Shown: in pieces, positions 40,999 to 48,790 of the stretch | Layout: every line of letters starts with the position of its first letter | Numbering within the stretch: the stretch's first letter is position 1 | Translations under genes and position numbers: made by a program | The notes under the pieces: generated by a model | What the model saw: only the letters and a program-made list of their open reading frames with translations | Database searches by the model: none | Told to the model about the DNA's origin: nothing | NCBI RefSeq assembly: GCF_041270065.1 | Contig: NZ_CP065958.1 | Location: 3,844,001 to 3,908,000 of the forward strand | Length of the DNA: 64,000 nucleotides | Reading direction: 5' to 3' | Source of the DNA: Streptomyces fradiae | Lineage (GTDB): Bacteria; Actinomycetota; Actinomycetes; Streptomycetales; Streptomycetaceae

Positions 40999-41879
40999 CC
41001 GGCCTCGTCCTGCTCGGCCGCCCAGCGCTGGGCGAGCGCGGCGGCCTTGGCCGCGGCCTCCGCGACGGCCTCCCGGCCGCCGCCGGCCCCGGCGGCGCGC
41101 GCCGCCGCGTACCCGACCAGGAAGGTGGTCAGCGGCGCGGCCGGGCGGGCGACGCCGTGCGCGGCATCGCGGGCCAGGTCGAGCAGCAGGCCGGTGTCGA
41201 CGTCCAGGTCGATGCCCAGTTCGTCCTTGACTGCGGTGATCCATTCATCCAGCACGGTCCCATGCTCCCTGATCCGCGCCCGGGCCGTGACGATGTCCTC
41301 CCAGGTGTCGCAGTCGAAGGAGGCCGCACCCCCGGCAGGCACCGAAACGGTTCGCAGTTCCCCGGTGACCCGGCGCAACGGCAGCCCGCCCGGGCCCCCG
41401 TGCGCGTCCACGGCCCTCGCCAGCGCGCCGCGCAGCGCCCCGGCCCGGTACACCGCCACCAGCGGCTGCTCCCGCCCGTCGGCGTCGACGGTGACGGCGC
41501 CCTCGGCGTCGGGCGCGGCCGCCAGCGCGGTCACGAGCAGCCGTGCGACGGCGGCGTCGAAGAACGGCAGGTCGGCGGAGAGGACCAGGACGAGCGGGGC
41601 GTCGGACCCCGAGCCTCCGGCCGGTTCGGCGAGGCGGCGCAGGCCGGCGTCGAGGGCGGCGACGGGGCCGCCGCCGGGCGGTTCCTCGCGGGTCCATTCG
41701 ACGGGGCGGGCGGTGGCGCGCGGCGCGGCGACGACCACGGTGCGGCGGGCAGCGCGGCAGCCGGCGAGGACCCGGTCGAGCAGAGGCCGGCCGCCGACCC
41801 GTACTCCGGGCTTGTCGGCACCGCCGAGGCGCCGGGCGGCGCCGCCGGCGAGCACGAGGGCGTCGTACGCGGGCGTCAT
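40995..41879 (-). CDS. MobA-like NTP transferase fused to DUF6457 domain
   Basis: The 294-residue protein starts with the nucleotidyltransferase motif LVLAGGAARRLGGADKP (about 8-24) and VVVAAPRA, then PVAALDAGLRRL and LVLSADLPFFD with the metal-binding Asp. This is the MobA/GTP:molybdopterin guanylyltransferase fold. The last 90 residues (VLDEWITAVKDELGIDLDVDTGLLLDLARDAAHGVARPAAPLT) form a small helical DUF6457 domain. Its operon position before moeA supports a role in molybdenum cofactor maturation. The ATG at 41879 is the family start; the stop overlaps moeA. Confidence 0.85.
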   Translation of the reverse strand: MTPAYDALVLAGGAARRLGGADKPGVRVGGRPLLDRVLAGCRAARRTVVVAAPRATARPVEWTREEPPGGGPVAALDAGLRRLAEPAGGSGSDAPLVLVLSADLPFFDAAVARLLVTALAAAPDAEGAVTVDADGREQPLVAVYRAGALRGALARAVDAHGGPGGLPLRRVTGELRTVSVPAGGAASFDCDTWEDIVTARARIREHGTVLDEWITAVKDELGIDLDVDTGLLLDLARDAAHGVARPAAPLTTFLVGYAAARAAGAGGGREAVAEAAAKAAALAQRWAAEQDEAG

Positions 41880-41937
41880 ACCGGCAAGTATGGTCCGTGC
41901 CCGGGCCGGCGGGGTGACCGGCCCGGATCGTGGAACG

Positions 41938-41972
41938 CGTCCGGGACCCGGCGTGGGGTTGGGTCCCGGACG
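41938..41972 (-). terminator. Terminator of the second bkd operon
   Basis: A 12-bp perfect stem (41938-41949 with 41961-41972) and 11-nt loop lies 78-112 bases beyond the E2 stop. It lies before the MobA-like gene on the same strand. Confidence 0.65.
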
Positions 41973-42049
41973 AAGCCGCCGGGCGCCGTCCGGGGCCCCG
42001 TGCCCCGGCCGGTGTCGCTCCCGGCGGAGTCCTGTCGGTCGAGCGGCGG

Positions 42050-43417
42050 TCAGAGGGTGCGGAGCAGCACCGCCGGGTTCTCGACGCAGTCGGCGACATA
42101 GCGCAGGAAGCCGCCGGCCGTACCGCCGTCGCACACCCGGTGGTCGAAGGTGAGCGACAGCTGCACCACCTGACGCACCGCCAGCTCGCCCTGGTGCACC
42201 CATGGCTTGGGCACGATCCGGCCGACGCCGAGCATGGCCGCCTCGGGGTGGTTGATGATCGGCGTGGAGCCGTCGACCCCGAACACCCCGTAGTTGTTCA
42301 GGGTGAAGGTGCCGCCGGTCAGGTCGGCCGGGGTCAGCGTGCCCTGCCGGGCCGCCTCGGTGAGCCGGGCGAACTCGGCGGTCAGCGACTCGGCGGTGCG
42401 CCCGCCGGCGTCCTTGACCACGGGGACGACGAGGCCGCGCGGCGTCTGCGCCGCGAAGCCGAGGTGCACGCCGGGCAGCCGGACGATCTCCCGCGCGGCC
42501 GTGTCGACCGTGGAGTTGAGCTCCGGGAACCGGCTCAGGGCGTGGGCGCAGATCCGGGCGAGCAGCGCGAGCACGGAGATCTTCGGCCCGCCCGCCGCGT
42601 TCATCGCCGCCCGCGCGGCCATGAGCTCGGTCGCGTCGGCGTCGACCCAGCAGGTCGCGTCGGGTATCTCGGTGCGGCTGCGCGACAGCTTGTCGGCGAC
42701 GGCTCCGCGCACGCCCCGCAGCGGTATCCGCTCCCCGGCGAGCGCCGCGGCAGCCGGTGCGGCGGCGGCCACGGGGGCCGGTGCGGGGGCGGCCGCCGGA
42801 GCGGCGGCGGTGCGGTCGCGGACGGCGAGGGCGCCCTCCACGTCGGCGCGCAGGATCAGCCCCTCGGGGCCCGAGCCGCGCACCTCCCGCAGGTCGAGTC
42901 CGCCGTCGCGGGCCAGCTTGCGCACCAGCGGCGAGATGACCGGCACGGGCCCGGCAGGTGCGGCGGGCGTGGCCGGGGCCGCAGGCGGGGCGGCCACGGC
43001 GGCGGGGGCCGCGGCGGCGGGAGTCGCGTGGCGCACCCGGCGCCGCCGGGCGGCGGGCCCGGAGGTGCCGTAGCCGACGAGCACGTTGCCCGAGTACTCC
43101 GAGGAGACGGCGGACTCGGCGTCGGCGGCGGCCTTGGCGGGCGCCGCCGGGGCGGTGTCCGCGCCGGGCGTGCCGCCGACGGCGACGGTGATCAGCGGGG
43201 CGCCGACCGGAAGCTCGGTGCCCTCCTCGCCGAAGCGGGCGGTGACCACGCCCCCGTACGGGCAGGGCACCTCGACCATCGCCTTGGCGGTCTCGACCTC
43301 GACGACCGGCTGGTCGATGGCGACGACGTCGCCGACGTTCACCAGCCAGCGCACGATCTCGGCCTCGGTGAGGCCCTCGCCGAGGTCGGGCAGCTTGAAT
43401 TCGAGCACCTGGGCCAT
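42050..43417 (-). CDS. bkdC: Branched-chain 2-oxoacid dehydrogenase E2, copy 2
   Basis: The 455-residue acyltransferase has a lipoyl domain (Lys in VEVETAKAMVEVP), an Ala/Pro linker, a peripheral-subunit-binding domain (SPLVRKLARDGGLDLREVRGSGPEG) and a catalytic domain ending with LSLTFDHRVCDGGTAGGF. It is more diverged from copy 1 than a recent duplicate would be, so the two complexes are probably specialised. The ATG at 43417 shares one base with the E1beta stop (TGATG). It is the last gene of the operon. Confidence 0.88.
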   Translation of the reverse strand: MAQVLEFKLPDLGEGLTEAEIVRWLVNVGDVVAIDQPVVEVETAKAMVEVPCPYGGVVTARFGEEGTELPVGAPLITVAVGGTPGADTAPAAPAKAAADAESAVSSEYSGNVLVGYGTSGPAARRRRVRHATPAAAAPAAVAAPPAAPATPAAPAGPVPVISPLVRKLARDGGLDLREVRGSGPEGLILRADVEGALAVRDRTAAAPAAAPAPAPVAAAAPAAAALAGERIPLRGVRGAVADKLSRSRTEIPDATCWVDADATELMAARAAMNAAGGPKISVLALLARICAHALSRFPELNSTVDTAAREIVRLPGVHLGFAAQTPRGLVVPVVKDAGGRTAESLTAEFARLTEAARQGTLTPADLTGGTFTLNNYGVFGVDGSTPIINHPEAAMLGVGRIVPKPWVHQGELAVRQVVQLSLTFDHRVCDGGTAGGFLRYVADCVENPAVLLRTL

Positions 43418-44448
43418 CAGCGCCCCGCCTCCCACTGGAGCCGGGCGACCGCGTCGAGGACCCGGTCGACGCCCGGCAGGTGGTGCCGCTCCAGCATCGG
43501 CGGCGGGTAGGGGATGTCGAAGCCCGCGACCCGCAGCACCGGCGCCTCCAGGTGGTGGAAGCAGCGCTCGGTGACCCGGGCGGCGATCTCCGCGCCGGGG
43601 CCGGCGAAGCCGGTCGACTCGTGGACGACAACGGCCCGGCCGGTGCGCTTCACGGAGGCGGCCACGGTCTCGTCGTCGAAGGGGACGAGCGAGCGCAGGT
43701 CGACGACCTCCAGGTCCCAGCCCTCGGCCTGGGCGGCCTCGGCGGCCTCCAGGCAGACCGGCAGGGAGGGGCCGTAGGTGATCAGGGTGGCGCTGGTGCC
43801 GCGGCGGCGGACGACGGCCTTGCCGATCGGCTCGACCGCGGCCGGAGCCTCGGGCGACCAGTCGGCCTTCGACCAGTAGAGCCGCTTGGGCTCCAGGAAG
43901 ACGACCGGGTCGTCGGAGGCGATGGCGGCCCGCAGCAGCCCGTAGGCGTCCTCGACGGTCGCCGGGGTGACGACGTGGAGGCCGGGCGTCGCCATGTAGT
44001 ACGCCTCGGAGGAGTCGCTGTGGTGCTCGACGCCGCCGATCCCGCCGCCGTACGGCACGCGGACCACGATCGGCATCGGCATGGCGCCCCGGGTGCGGTT
44101 GCGCATCCGGGAGACATGGCTGATCAGCTGCTCGAACGCCGGGTAGGCGAAGGCGTCGAACTGCATCTCGACGACCGGGCGCAGCCCGTACATCGCCATG
44201 CCGACGGCCGTGCCGAGGATGCCCGCCTCGGCCAGCGGCGTGTCGGTGCAGCGGTCCTCGCCGAACTCCTTGGCGAGCCCGTCGGTGATCCGGAAGACGC
44301 CGCCGAGCGTGCCGACGTCCTCGCCCATGACGTGGACGGACGGGTCCTCGGCCATCGCGTCGCGCATGGCGCGCTGGAGCGCCTGCGCCATGGTGGCGGG
44401 CTTGGCCGCGGTCTTCGCGGCTGGCCGCGCTGTCGCGTGGGTGGTCAT
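43417..44448 (-). CDS. bkdB: Branched-chain 2-oxoacid dehydrogenase E1 beta subunit, copy 2
   Basis: The 343-residue subunit shows VHVMGEDVGTLGGVFRITDGL, CTDTPLAEAGILGTAVGMA, RVPYGGGIGGVEHHSDS and the C-terminal PGVDRVLDAVARLQWE. A short Thr/Ala/Lys-rich N-terminus (THATARPAAKTAAKPAT) precedes the fold. The ATG at 44448 overlaps the E1alpha stop (ATGA), and its own stop overlaps the E2 start, so all three are tightly coupled and equimolar synthesis is likely. Confidence 0.9.
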   Translation of the reverse strand: MTTHATARPAAKTAAKPATMAQALQRAMRDAMAEDPSVHVMGEDVGTLGGVFRITDGLAKEFGEDRCTDTPLAEAGILGTAVGMAMYGLRPVVEMQFDAFAYPAFEQLISHVSRMRNRTRGAMPMPIVVRVPYGGGIGGVEHHSDSSEAYYMATPGLHVVTPATVEDAYGLLRAAIASDDPVVFLEPKRLYWSKADWSPEAPAAVEPIGKAVVRRRGTSATLITYGPSLPVCLEAAEAAQAEGWDLEVVDLRSLVPFDDETVAASVKRTGRAVVVHESTGFAGPGAEIAARVTERCFHHLEAPVLRVAGFDIPYPPPMLERHHLPGVDRVLDAVARLQWEAGR

Positions 44449-45599
44449 CCCGCCTCGCTCTCGGCGTCGAGCTCCGCCCGCAGCTGCGCCGCCTGCTCGC
44501 GCAGCTGCGCGGTCTTCTCGGCGTACACGTGGGCGAACAGGTCCATCGGGTCGAGCACCGGATCGGCGTTCATGCGCTCGCGCAGGCGCGCGGCCATGGT
44601 CTCGGCCTCCTCGGCGGCGGCGCGGCGGCCGTCCTCGTCGAGGATGCCGCGCTCGGTGAGCTCCCGCTCCAGGATCAGGATCGGGTCGTGCGCCCGCCAG
44701 GCCTCGACCTCGGTGTCGCCGCGGTAGCGGGTGGCGTCGTCGGCGTTGGTGTGGGCGTCGATCCGGTAGGTGACGGCCTCGACCAGGGTGGGTCCGCCGC
44801 CGCGCCGGGCGCGGGCCACGGCCTCGCCGAGCACCTGGTGGACGGCGACCGCGTCGTTGCCGTCGACGAGCCGGCCGGGCATCCCGTATCCGACGGCCTT
44901 GTGGGCCAGGGACGGGGCGGCGGTCTGCTTGGCGAGCGGCACGGAGATCGCGAAGCCGTTGTTCTGCACGAGGAAGACCACGGGGGCCTGCCACACGGCG
45001 GCGAAGTTCAGCGCCTCGTGGAAGTCGCCCTCGCTGGTGCCGCCGTCGCCGACCATGGCGAGCGCGACCACGTCGTCGCCCTTGAGCCGGGCGGCGTGGG
45101 CGAGGCCCACCGCGTGCGGGAGCTGGGTGGCGAGCGGGGTGCTGAGCGGCGCTATGCGGTGCTCGCGCGGGTCGTAGCCGGTGTGCCAGTCGCCGCGCAG
45201 CAGGGTGAGGGCCTGCACGGGGTCGAGGCCGCGGGCGACGGCGGCGAGGGTGTCGCGGTACGAGGGGAAGAGCCAGTCCCGCTCCTCCAGGGCCAGCGCG
45301 GCCGCGACCTCACTGGCCTCCTGGCCGGTGGTGGAGGGGTAGACGGCGAGCCGGCCCTGCTTGGTGAGGGCGGTCGCCTGCGCGTTGTACCGGCGGCCGC
45401 GGACGAGCTCCCGGTAGAGACGGCGCAGCAGCTCGGGGTCCGCGTCGGCCACCGCGTCCGTGCCGAGGACGCGCAGCGGCTCGGCGTCCGGCAGCAGCGG
45501 GGCGGGGTCGGTGCGCGGCCGCCAGGCCGGCGGGGGCGTGGGCCGGTAGGCGCGGGCGGCACCGGGGGGCTCTTGGACTGTCGAACTGCGCTGTTGCAA
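44445..45599 (-). CDS. bkdA: Branched-chain 2-oxoacid dehydrogenase E1 alpha subunit, copy 2
   Basis: The 384-residue ThDP subunit shows PSTTGQEASEVAAALAL, GDGGTSEGDFHEALNFA through VQNNGFAISVP, and YRIDAHTNADDATRYRGD. The TTG at 45597-45599 is preferred as start because AGGAGGTG ends 6 bases before it. The GTG at 45608 is part of that Shine-Dalgarno sequence and would have no spacing. The operon is divergent from the Lrp-type regulator, and a PaaR-like palindrome and DnaA-box-like sequences lie in the shared promoter region. Confidence 0.87.
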   Translation of the reverse strand: MQQRSSTVQEPPGAARAYRPTPPPAWRPRTDPAPLLPDAEPLRVLGTDAVADADPELLRRLYRELVRGRRYNAQATALTKQGRLAVYPSTTGQEASEVAAALALEERDWLFPSYRDTLAAVARGLDPVQALTLLRGDWHTGYDPREHRIAPLSTPLATQLPHAVGLAHAARLKGDDVVALAMVGDGGTSEGDFHEALNFAAVWQAPVVFLVQNNGFAISVPLAKQTAAPSLAHKAVGYGMPGRLVDGNDAVAVHQVLGEAVARARRGGGPTLVEAVTYRIDAHTNADDATRYRGDTEVEAWRAHDPILILERELTERGILDEDGRRAAAEEAETMAARLRERMNADPVLDPMDLFAHVYAEKTAQLREQAAQLRAELDAESEAG

Positions 45600-45671
45600 C
45601 GAGTCCACCTCCTCGTGGGAGCGGGCATAAGACCCGAAGGCGGGTGGCGCGGAATGTGGCGCGCCTCACCT

Positions 45672-45685
45672 ACCGATTGTTCGGT
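45672..45685. promoter_or_regulatory. PaaR-like palindrome between bkdA and bkdR
   Basis: ACCGATTGTTCGGT (arms ACCGA/TCGGT) is one base different from the site at 48722-48735 in the paa region. It lies about 70 bases upstream of bkdA, in the promoter zone shared with bkdR. Confidence 0.55.
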
Positions 45686-45719
45686 CGTGGAGGCATTTTG
45701 GCTACAGGCACCTCCAGCC

Positions 45720-45741
45720 TGTGGACAAACGGTTCTCCACA
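45720..45741. other. DnaA-box-like pair in the bkdA/bkdR promoter
   Basis: TGTGGACAA (45720-45728) is the exact inverse of the DnaA box TTGTCCACA. TTCTCCACA (45733-45741) on the other strand has one mismatch. Such a pair could bind DnaA, but single boxes also occur by chance. Confidence 0.45.
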
Positions 45742-45786
45742 GCCTGGGATGGATACAGGACGTCCACGGGAGAGAGGCGGGGGGAC

Positions 45787-46425
45787 ATGGCGGATGAACA
45801 AATGGCCGACGTCGACGAGCACACGGACGGCGAGCCCCTGAACACGCCCCCCGGCGCCGCCCCGGCGGCCGGGGCGGCGCCCACGCCCCTGGGGCCGTGG
45901 GGAGAGCGGGCGGGCCCGCCGCCGGGCCCGCAGCCCGGCCCTGCCATGGTCCCCCCGACGGCCCCGGCCCGCCCGCTGGACGCGGTCGACCGGGACATCC
46001 TGCGGCTGCTGCAGACCGACGGGCGGGCCTCGGTCCGCTCGGTGGCCGAGCGGGTGCACGTCTCCCGCGCCAACGCGTACGCACGGATCAACCGGCTCAT
46101 CGACGACGGCGTGATCCGCGGCTTCGGCGCCCGCGTCAACCACGAGCGGGCCGGCCACGGCGCCTCCGCCTACATCACCCTGAAGATCGTCCAGAACTCC
46201 TGGCGCACCGTGCGCGAACAGCTCCAGGCGCTGCCGGGCGCCGCGCACATCGCCCTGGTCAGCGGAGACTTCGACGTCCTGCTGCTCGTCCACACCCCGG
46301 ACAACCGGACCCTGCGCGAGCTGGTGCTCACCCGTCTCCAGTCGATCCCCGAGGTGCTCTCCACCCGCACCCTGCTTGTCTTCGAGGAGACCGACCTCGA
46401 CCCGTACCCGGAGCAGCGGGACTGA
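45787..46425 (+). CDS. bkdR: Lrp/AsnC family regulator BkdR
   Basis: The 212-residue protein has a 60-residue acidic and Pro/Gly-rich start, then the AsnC helix-turn-helix (about 65-115: LDAVDRDILRLLQTDGRASVRSVAERVHVSRAN) and a RAM/Lrp ligand domain (about 125-205; GAAHIALVSGDFDVLLLVH). It is divergent from bkdABC, the classical arrangement for BkdR, which senses branched-chain amino acids and represses or activates the operon. The ATG at 45787 has GGGGGGA upstream; a second in-frame ATG six codons on is possible. Confidence 0.88.
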   Translation: MADEQMADVDEHTDGEPLNTPPGAAPAAGAAPTPLGPWGERAGPPPGPQPGPAMVPPTAPARPLDAVDRDILRLLQTDGRASVRSVAERVHVSRANAYARINRLIDDGVIRGFGARVNHERAGHGASAYITLKIVQNSWRTVREQLQALPGAAHIALVSGDFDVLLLVHTPDNRTLRELVLTRLQSIPEVLSTRTLLVFEETDLDPYPEQRD

Positions 46426-46436
46426 CGGTTACATGC

Positions 46437-46475
46437 ACGAGGGCCCGACCGGGATCACCCCGGCCGGGCCCTCGT
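46437..46475. terminator. Bidirectional terminator between bkdR and paaR
   Basis: A 17-bp near-perfect stem starting ACGAGGGCCCG pairs across an ATCA loop with CGGGCCCTCGT. The two genes converge on it. Confidence 0.85.
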
Positions 46476-46486
46476 CCAGATGTCTC

Positions 46487-47080
46487 TCAGCGGGCGGTGC
46501 GCAGCCCGTCGAAGGCGAGGTGCACGACGGTGTCCACCAGCTGCGCGCGCTCGGGCGCGGCGTCGTGGTGCGGCCGGTACCACTCCACCAGCGAGTTGAT
46601 CATGCCGAAGAGCAGCCGGGTCGCCAGCCGGATGTCCAGGTCGGGCCGCAGGTCGCCGTCGGCGGCCGCCGCCTTCAGGAGCTCGGCCACCCGGTGGTCG
46701 AACTCGCGGCGCCGCTCCATGGCCCACCGCTCGGTCGCGGTGTTGCCGCGTACCCGCAGCAGCAGCGTCACGTACGGCAGCTCGGCGATCAGCACCTCGA
46801 CGGTGCGCCGGGTCACGTACTCGACCCGCTCGACGGCCCGGCCGCGGTTCGCCGCCGGCTCGTCGAGGATGCCGAAGAGCCCGTCGAGGGCGCGGCTGAC
46901 GGCCCGCCGCAGCAGCTCCTCCTTGCCGGCCACGTGGTGGTAGATCGACGACTTGGAGATGCCCGCCGCCTTGGACAGGTGCTCCATCGACGTGCCGTCG
47001 TAGCCGCGCTCGTTGAAGACCTGGACGGCGACCGAGAGCAGCGTCTCGGGGGTGTAGGTGTCGCGTCTCGCGGTGGTCAT
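46487..47080 (-). CDS. paaR: TetR/AcrR family regulator, PaaR-type
   Basis: The 197-residue repressor has the TetR helix-turn-helix (about 10-58: YTPETLLSVAVQVFNERGYDGTSMEHLSKAAGISKSSIYHHV) and an all-helical ligand domain. The ATG at 47080 overlaps the stop of the 3-hydroxyacyl-CoA dehydrogenase (ATGA). It is therefore in the paa operon. In related actinobacteria a TetR protein at this position represses phenylacetate genes and is released by phenylacetyl-CoA. Three matching palindromes in the window are its likely operators. The assignment to PaaR rests on context. Confidence 0.82.
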   Translation of the reverse strand: MTTARRDTYTPETLLSVAVQVFNERGYDGTSMEHLSKAAGISKSSIYHHVAGKEELLRRAVSRALDGLFGILDEPAANRGRAVERVEYVTRRTVEVLIAELPYVTLLLRVRGNTATERWAMERRREFDHRVAELLKAAAADGDLRPDLDIRLATRLLFGMINSLVEWYRPHHDAAPERAQLVDTVVHLAFDGLRTAR

Positions 47081-48666
47081 GCGGTCTCCTCCGCGTCGGC
47101 GGCCCCGTCCGCGGCCTCTTCGTCGTACCCGCGGCGGGCGAGGGCGAGGGAGGGCGCGTAGCGGCCGGTGGGGTAGCGCTCGTGCAAGTTGGACAGGAGG
47201 TTCCGCACACGCGCGTGCCCGATCCGCCCGGCCCACTCCAGCGGCCCCAGCGGGTAGTTGACGCCGAGCCGCATCGCCGTGTCGACGTCCTCGGCCGAGG
47301 CGACGCCCCGCTCGACGGCGTCGGCGGCGAGGTCGGCGAGCATCGCGACCGTACGGGCCACGATCATGCCGGGCACGTCGCCGATCACCGACACCTGCTT
47401 ACCGAGCGCCTGGAACAGGCCGACGGCCTCCTCCAGGGTCTCCCGCGAGGTCCGCGTCCCGGCGGACAGCACGATCCGGCCCGCCTGGGCGTAGTCGAGG
47501 GCGAGGTCGAAGTAGACGACGTCGTCATCGGGGAACTCGAAGCCGGTCTCGCCGTCCGCGAGGTGCAGCCGGCCGCCGCCGGGCAGCGCGACGTACCCGG
47601 AGCCGCTGCGCCGCCGCACGGTGATCCCGGCCTGCTCGAAGAGCTCCAGCAGCGGCTTCGCGGGCCCGAGGTCGCCGCGCACGACGATGCTCGCGGGCGC
47701 CTCCGCCGGCGGTGCCGTGTGCGGCTCCGGCCGCTCCGCGCCGTCCGCGTACGAGAACCAGCCGTGCCCGCTCTTGCGGCCGAGGCGGCCGGACTCGACG
47801 AGCCGCCGCTGCGCGAGCGACGGGGTGAACTTGGGGTCCTGGTAGAAGGACTCCCACACCGAGCGGGTCACGGCCTCGTTGACGTCCTGGCCGATGAGGT
47901 CGGTGAGCTCGAAGGGGCCCATCCGGAAGCCGCCGGACTCGCGCAGGGCCGCGTCGATCGTGGCGGGGTCGGCGGCGCCCTCCTCGTAGATCCGCAGCGC
48001 CTCCGCGTAGAAGGGGCGGGCGACCCGGTTGACGATGAAGCCGGGGGTGTCGGTGCAGCGCACCGGCGTCTTGCCCCAGCTCTTCGCTGTCTCGTACGCG
48101 CGCGTGGCGGCGGCCGGGTCGGTGGCGAAGCCGCTGACAACCTCGACCAGCGGCAGCAACGGGGCGGGGTTGAAGAAGTGCAGGCCGACGAAGCGGCCGG
48201 GGTGCGCGAGGCCGCCGGCGATGGCGGTCACCGACAGCGAGGAGGTGTTGGTGGCGAGCAGGGCGTCGGCCGCGACGACCTGCTCCAGGTCGGCAAAGAG
48301 CCGCTGCTTGACCGGCAGCTGCTCGACGATCGCCTCGACGACCAGGGCGGCGTCGGCGAGCTCGTCGAGCGCACCCGCCGCGTGCAGCCGGGCGACGGCC
48401 GCGTCCCGCTCGTCCTTGCCGAGCCGGCCCTTCTCGACCAGCCGGTCCAGGCGTCCGGCGACACCGGCCACGGCCTGTTCGGCCCGGCCGGGGGCGCTGT
48501 CGTAGAGCCGTACGGGATGGCCCGCGACCAGGGCGACCTGGGCGATCCCCTGGCCCATGGTGCCGGTGCCGACGACGGCGACGACCCCGCCCGGGCCGAT
48601 GCCACCGGCTCCGGCCTCGTCGGCCGACACCGCGTCGCTCCCCTGGACGGGCGTATTGGCGCTCAT
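47077..48666 (-). CDS. paaH: 3-Hydroxyacyl-CoA dehydrogenase (PaaH type)
   Basis: The 529-residue enzyme has an NAD-binding domain (about 25-200) with VAVVGTGTMGQGIAQVAL and VVEAIVEQLPVKQ. The catalytic LHFFNPAPLLPLVEVV (His and Glu) and NTSSLSVT follow. Two C-terminal 3HCDH domains are present (GFIVNRVARPFY; then GMIVARTVAMLADLAADAVERGV). The duplicated form is typical of PaaH, which oxidises 3-hydroxyadipyl-CoA in phenylacetate breakdown. The ATG at 48666 has GGAGG about 9 bases upstream. It is divergent from paaN across a PaaR-type operator. Confidence 0.88.
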   Translation of the reverse strand: MSANTPVQGSDAVSADEAGAGGIGPGGVVAVVGTGTMGQGIAQVALVAGHPVRLYDSAPGRAEQAVAGVAGRLDRLVEKGRLGKDERDAAVARLHAAGALDELADAALVVEAIVEQLPVKQRLFADLEQVVAADALLATNTSSLSVTAIAGGLAHPGRFVGLHFFNPAPLLPLVEVVSGFATDPAAATRAYETAKSWGKTPVRCTDTPGFIVNRVARPFYAEALRIYEEGAADPATIDAALRESGGFRMGPFELTDLIGQDVNEAVTRSVWESFYQDPKFTPSLAQRRLVESGRLGRKSGHGWFSYADGAERPEPHTAPPAEAPASIVVRGDLGPAKPLLELFEQAGITVRRRSGSGYVALPGGGRLHLADGETGFEFPDDDVVYFDLALDYAQAGRIVLSAGTRTSRETLEEAVGLFQALGKQVSVIGDVPGMIVARTVAMLADLAADAVERGVASAEDVDTAMRLGVNYPLGPLEWAGRIGHARVRNLLSNLHERYPTGRYAPSLALARRGYDEEAADGAADAEETA

Positions 48667-48721
48667 AGGAGTGATCCTCCCCGATGGGTTTTCCACAGGA
48701 TCGCCGGACCCCCTTGTCCCG

Positions 48722-48735
48722 ACCGATCGTTCGGT
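48722..48735. promoter_or_regulatory. PaaR operator between paaH and paaN
   Basis: ACCGATCGTTCGGT (arms ACCGA/TCGGT) lies in the 124-bp divergent promoter region. It is the reverse complement of the site before paaA (53399-53412) at every base. Confidence 0.7.
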
Positions 48736-48790
48736 TACTCTAACTCCGTACGCGTCTCCCTGCCCAGCTCGACGAGGAGTTGGTCCACCC

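Noticed and set aside
38992..42153. 1053-codon plus-strand ORF opposite moeA
   Set aside because: Low-complexity Arg/Gly-rich antisense frame produced by the repeats in the moeA insertion.
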